This document shows, piece by piece, positions 13,010-15,213 of a stretch of 15,213 nucleotides of DNA. A program made the position numbers and the translations under genes. Source of the stretch: Nitrososphaeraceae archaeon (GTDB lineage: Archaea > Thermoproteota > Nitrososphaeria > Nitrososphaerales > Nitrososphaeraceae); the NCBI GenBank assembly GCA_025922735.1, contig JAICHI010000009.1, positions 1 through 15,213 on the forward strand. The letters run 5' to 3'. How positions within the stretch are numbered: the stretch's first letter is position 1; each line of letters starts with the position of its first letter. The notes under the pieces were generated by a model. That model worked only from the letters and a program-made list of their open reading frames with translations. It had not been told where the DNA came from and searched no databases.

Positions 13010-13027
13010 AAGAAAAAGTAAAAGAAA
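13010..13027 (-). terminator. T-rich terminator after alba
   Basis: The minus strand carries TTTCTTTTACTTTTTCTTA starting about 8 nt after the Alba stop. It precedes the nucleotidylyltransferase gene and so overlaps its promoter region. Confidence 0.5.
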
Positions 13028-13035
13028 CAGCAGGC

Positions 13036-13386
13036 CTAGCTCTTCCTTATTTCAATTTCAATCGTAGAGACGTTTCTCGTCCTGCCGTCCTCCGATTGGA
13101 CTGTCTCAGATCCAATCCTCACGTCGCTTATCTTGTATCCGGCATTTTCCATCCTCTTCAGCGTGATTTGCGATACGTCTACTGCTCGTCCAATGCTCAG
13201 ACCCCTTGCCTTAATTGTCACTTTTGGCTGGTTGGCCAACTGGATCAGAGTTGACGTCACATATGTCATGAGCGGTTTCTTGCCAATGTATATCGTGTCG
13301 TGGGGTCCTTCTCTGCGTGGGGTCGTCTGTTCTTGTGATGGTTGTGATGGTTGTGGTGGTTGTGGTGGTTGTGGTGGTTCTGACAT
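13036..13386 (-). CDS. albA: Alba chromatin / RNA-binding protein with Pro-Gln tail
   Basis: Alba dimers coat DNA and RNA in archaea. The core (residues about 30-116) contains TIYIGKKPLMTYVTSTLIQL with the DNA-contacting Lys pair (IGKKP), VTIKARGLSIGRAVDVSQI and the closing VSTIEIEIRKS strand. Ahead of it is a disordered N-terminal extension of about 28 residues made of PQP/SQP tripeptides followed by a charged linker; ordinary Alba proteins are about 90 residues without this. The extension is coded by five copies of a 9-nt repeat. The TATA box at 13408-13417 places transcription at the ATG itself, so the mRNA is probably leaderless and the extension is genuinely translated. Confidence 0.92.
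   Translation of the reverse strand: MSEPPQPPQPPQPSQPSQEQTTPRREGPHDTIYIGKKPLMTYVTSTLIQLANQPKVTIKARGLSIGRAVDVSQITLKRMENAGYKISDVRIGSETVQSEDGRTRNVSTIEIEIRKS
13331..13380 (-). repeat. 9-nt tandem repeat in the alba 5' end
   Basis: Five in-frame units of GGTTGTGGT or close variants (plus-strand reading) lie between 13331 and 13375, followed by a partial unit. Three units are identical and two differ by one or a few bases. They encode Pro-Gln-Pro and Ser-Gln-Pro tripeptides. Confidence 0.8.
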
Positions 13387-13407
13387 GGATGGGTTAAAGC
13401 CCTAGGG

Positions 13408-13417
13408 ATAATTTAAG
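13408..13417 (-). promoter_or_regulatory. TATA box for alba (leaderless)
   Basis: The minus strand reads CTTAAATTAT, centred 26 nt from the alba ATG, which predicts transcription starting at the start codon. Confidence 0.5.
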
Positions 13418-13465
13418 TCAACGGTCAACAAAGCATCTTTCTTTAACTCCTATCTCAGCCTTTTT

Positions 13466-13476
13466 GTGATTATCAC
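13466..13476. promoter_or_regulatory. Dyad GTGAT-T-ATCAC, candidate operator
   Basis: A perfect 5+1+5 dyad lies 8 nt upstream of a TATA-like box (GTAATATA, 13484-13491) for the gene at 13518, in the gap shared with divergent alba. The position fits an activator or repressor site. No binding protein can be named. Confidence 0.35.
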
Positions 13477-13517
13477 TAGCGATGTAATATAGAGGGAGAG
13501 AAATATGTAAGGCGGGC

Positions 13518-14024
13518 ATGCGTATTGATAATCAGTTGCGTTTGTTTGGCAAGAGAGGAGGCAGTAACAAATGGAAGGCAGAATATGACGATACGCTCTA
13601 CAAGATCTATGATTGGGGTGGCAACCTTGCAGGTTACCTGTTCCCAGCATACAGCAATATTGAGCCCAAAGATGAAGAAATTATTGTTGAGCTGAATAGA
13701 ATCCACGCCCAAGTCACGGAAGGAACACTTTTGCTTCCGATGGTCAAGCTGAACCTGCTTGATAACAATGAAGGAATGGACATTGACTATGTCATTTCAT
13801 CACTTGAAGCAAATACGGAGAGAACCAACAGGTGGAAAAAGTGGCTCTACGATAACGCCGAACCATTCAATATTGCAGGTTCTGCCGTATATACTGCAAG
13901 GGAAGATCGCAACATGCTTTCAATAGCGCTTGGGATCGTTGGAACGTTCAATCTAGGCGAAAAGGAAGTGCGCGACTTTTTATCTCCATTGCTTGACAAG
14001 CTGCATGAAGACGAGCTTCTCTGA
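13518..14024 (+). CDS. Unrecognised 168-aa soluble protein
   Basis: I do not recognise the family. The protein is acidic overall with a basic N-terminus (about residues 1-20). It is rich in aromatic residues early ([23 protein letters not shown] as a notable block, residues about 23-45). The rest looks mostly helical, with a Trp pair ([10 protein letters not shown]) and a hydrophobic helix at about 133-147; the end is acidic. There is no signal peptide, metal motif or nucleotide-binding motif. ATG 13518 has GGCGGG just before it and a TATA-like box 30 nt upstream, so the leader is a few nt at most. It is divergent from alba and followed by a methyltransferase gene with its own promoter. Confidence 0.82.
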   Translation: MRIDNQLRLFGKRGGSNKWKAEYDDTLYKIYDWGGNLAGYLFPAYSNIEPKDEEIIVELNRIHAQVTEGTLLLPMVKLNLLDNNEGMDIDYVISSLEANTERTNRWKKWLYDNAEPFNIAGSAVYTAREDRNMLSIALGIVGTFNLGEKEVRDFLSPLLDKLHEDELL

Positions 14025-14034
14025 TTTTATATAT
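14025..14034 (+). promoter_or_regulatory. TATA box for the Trm112-methyltransferase gene
   Basis: TTTTATATAT starts immediately after the previous stop codon and predicts transcription from about 14056. That excludes the ATGs at 13993 and 14035 and leaves ATG 14062 as first start. Confidence 0.55.
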
Positions 14035-14061
14035 ATGAAGGTGCTCCTGGGATATGCAAGC

Positions 14062-15039
14062 ATGAAGATCCAGTTTGCGCACCACCTCGTCTGTCTCCAG
14101 CACACTGACAAGCAGCTGCGCCTCCACCTTGAGAGCCTTGAAATGGATGGTGCAAACGAGTGTATGGAGGGATTCCTGAGATGCAAAGAGTGTGGCACAA
14201 GATACCCCATAATACAGGGGGTGGCAATAGTAGTCAAGGACTTCCTTGCCTATGCTGCAGGCCGACCGCAGATGTACGGTAGGTGGCTTCTGGACAGCAA
14301 GACAAAAGAGATGAAGCAATTCTTGAAGGAAAGCGGATCAAAACTTTCACCGGGCTCTGCATCAAATGACAGATACGAAGAGGGTGGCAGCTGGTTCATC
14401 CCTTACAGGTGGACTCAGTACGAGCATTCTGTAGAAGATAGGTTGCTCAAGTCGCTCCGGTGGCGGTTGAGACCAAATGAAGTTTACAACAGAATAGTGC
14501 ATAGCATCAATCCCAAGATGGATGGGGTTGCACTTGACATGGCATGCTCAATGGGCTATAGCACTATGCTCCTTGCGCAAAAGTATGCGTTTGTAATTGG
14601 CATAGACATTTCCTTTTCATTCATCCGGGAAGCTAGAAAAAAGATGTATGAATCAAAACGTGGAAATGTTGAGTTTTGTGTGTCTGACTTGCTGAACACA
14701 CCATTCAACCCCAGCAAGTTTGACTTGATACTTGCATTGAACCTGCTTGAGCTCGTGGATCCAGAAAAGCTTCTGGCGTCAATACACTGGCTGCTTAAGC
14801 CGCATGCAGATATGATAATTGCCGATCCATATGATTATAACCGCGACCCGGCAGCGGAAAAGATCTACGATGCGCAGTCTTTCCGCAGGCTTTTGGAAAA
14901 CTCAGGCTTTGAAATAGGGGAAAAGAGCAGCAAGAACGAGTCATTTATCCCATGGGTACTCAAGATAAATGAGCGAGCATACTTGTTCTACTTTGTAGAC
15001 TATATCAAGGCTAAAAAGCTGTCGAAGCAGAAATTTTAA
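14062..15039 (+). CDS. SAM-dependent methyltransferase with N-terminal Trm112-like domain
   Basis: The 325-aa protein combines two modules. Residues 1-58 are a Trm112-like zinc ribbon: LVCLQH (C11, with H14 as probable second ligand), then [19 protein letters not shown] (C41, C44). A linker with aromatic residues (about 60-135) follows. A class I methyltransferase (about 150-300) comes next: [10 protein letters not shown] (157-166) is a somewhat degenerate motif I, GIDIS has the acidic D181 that normally contacts the SAM ribose, VSDLLNTPF and [11 protein letters not shown] follow, and ADPYDYNRD may form the substrate side. The target is unknown; UbiE-like small-molecule or RNA/protein methylation are all possible. 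The fused ribbon suggests a methyltransferase that carries its own activator-like domain. Confidence 0.85.
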   Translation: MKIQFAHHLVCLQHTDKQLRLHLESLEMDGANECMEGFLRCKECGTRYPIIQGVAIVVKDFLAYAAGRPQMYGRWLLDSKTKEMKQFLKESGSKLSPGSASNDRYEEGGSWFIPYRWTQYEHSVEDRLLKSLRWRLRPNEVYNRIVHSINPKMDGVALDMACSMGYSTMLLAQKYAFVIGIDISFSFIREARKKMYESKRGNVEFCVSDLLNTPFNPSKFDLILALNLLELVDPEKLLASIHWLLKPHADMIIADPYDYNRDPAAEKIYDAQSFRRLLENSGFEIGEKSSKNESFIPWVLKINERAYLFYFVDYIKAKKLSKQKF

Positions 15040-15042
15040 TAA
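15034..15042 (+). promoter_or_regulatory. TATA box for the AsnC-type gene
   Basis: TTTTAATAA overlaps the methyltransferase stop and predicts transcription about 3 nt before ATG 15067. Confidence 0.45.
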
Positions 15043-15066
15043 TACAACCAAATCAAACATATCCAT

Positions 15067-15213
15067 ATGCCCACAGCATACGTCCTTATCAATTGCGACT
15101 TGGGTTCTGAAGAAGAAATAATTCGAGAAATAAGAAAATTGCCAGAAGCCGTTGAAGTATCAGGTGTATATGGAGTTTATGACATAATTGCTAGAATAAG
15201 CTCAGATTCTATG
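15067..15213 (+). CDS. Small AsnC/Lrp-type ligand-binding (RAM) domain protein, partial
   Basis: The 49 visible residues begin directly with the first strand of an AsnC/Lrp effector domain (AYVLINCDLGSEEEIIREI, then VEVSGVYGVYDIIARI) and have no helix-turn-helix before it. It is therefore probably a stand-alone RAM-domain protein of the kind common in archaea, which forms oligomers and binds amino acids or similar ligands. The window ends inside the gene, so the length and C-terminus are unknown. ATG 15067 fits a nearly leaderless transcript. Confidence 0.85.
   Translation, partial: MPTAYVLINCDLGSEEEIIREIRKLPEAVEVSGVYGVYDIIARISSDSM

Noticed and set aside
13993..14061. Upstream ATGs (13993 and 14035) for the methyltransferase
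   Set aside because: The TATA box at 14025-14034 predicts transcription from about 14056, and the Trm112-like domain begins right at ATG 14062.
1..15213. Insertion sequences, prophage, CRISPR or toxin-antitoxin system
   Set aside because: No transposase, terminal repeats, spaced direct repeats, phage genes or paired small toxin genes are visible; most of the window is ordinary housekeeping and glycan-type genes.

Overview
The window looks like chromosomal DNA of a Thaumarchaeota/Nitrososphaeria archaeon, probably a soil-type Nitrososphaera relative. It has archaeal-only or archaeal-typical genes: a radical SAM tetraether-lipid synthase candidate, TrmB and DtxR regulators, pelota, Alba and a DUF354 protein. 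TATA boxes sit about 26 nt before the likely transcript starts, leaders are short or absent, and terminators are T tracts. A tRNA gene is interrupted by an intron excised at a bulge-helix-bulge fold. The genus is an inference; no ammonia-oxidation gene is present. I see no mobile element, CRISPR array or rRNA.

Layout. 1-366 (-) is the 5' part of an unrecognised protein. 367-806 holds no confident gene, only a doubtful small membrane ORF. 807-2513 (-) is the Tes-like radical SAM enzyme, divergent from a TrmB-type regulator (2783-3565, +) across a 270-nt region containing a perfect 12-nt palindrome. A DtxR-type metal regulator follows (3626-4096), then a gap with an 8-bp inverted repeat. An unknown gene overlaps pelota by 4 nt (4283-4708, 4705-5766). 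Pelota runs tail to tail into cutA with a 45-nt overlap. A degenerate nucleotide-sugar-dehydrogenase homologue (-) and a DUF354 glycosyltransferase-like gene (+) diverge from one symmetric TATA element. Next come tRNA-Gln(TTG) with a 27-nt D-arm intron and a glyoxylate/hydroxypyruvate-reductase-like dehydrogenase (+).

12301-9643 (-) is a compact operon: class IV branched-chain aminotransferase, Gfo/Idh/MocA oxidoreductase, a stand-alone Trm112-like zinc ribbon, and a left-handed beta-helix N-acetyltransferase. The oxidoreductase and acetyltransferase resemble the WbpB/WbpD (WlbA/WlbB) pair that makes diacetamido uronic acids. Together with the dehydrogenase homologue and DUF354 this suggests surface-glycan or S-layer glycosylation work. 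Upstream lie a nucleotidylyltransferase (12344-12976, -) and Alba (13036-13386, -) with a repeat-coded Pro/Gln tail. On the + strand are an unknown 168-aa protein, a methyltransferase with a built-in Trm112-like domain, and the start of a small AsnC/Lrp-type ligand-domain protein cut by the window end.

The most notable points are the D-arm intron of tRNA-Gln with a duplicated acceptor sequence next to it, the tes-trmB divergent pair, the unknown gene coupled to pelota, the sugar-dehydrogenase homologue lacking its catalytic cysteine region, and the Trm112-like protein inside a nucleotide-sugar operon. Several likely starts were chosen because longer alternatives would begin upstream of the predicted transcription start.
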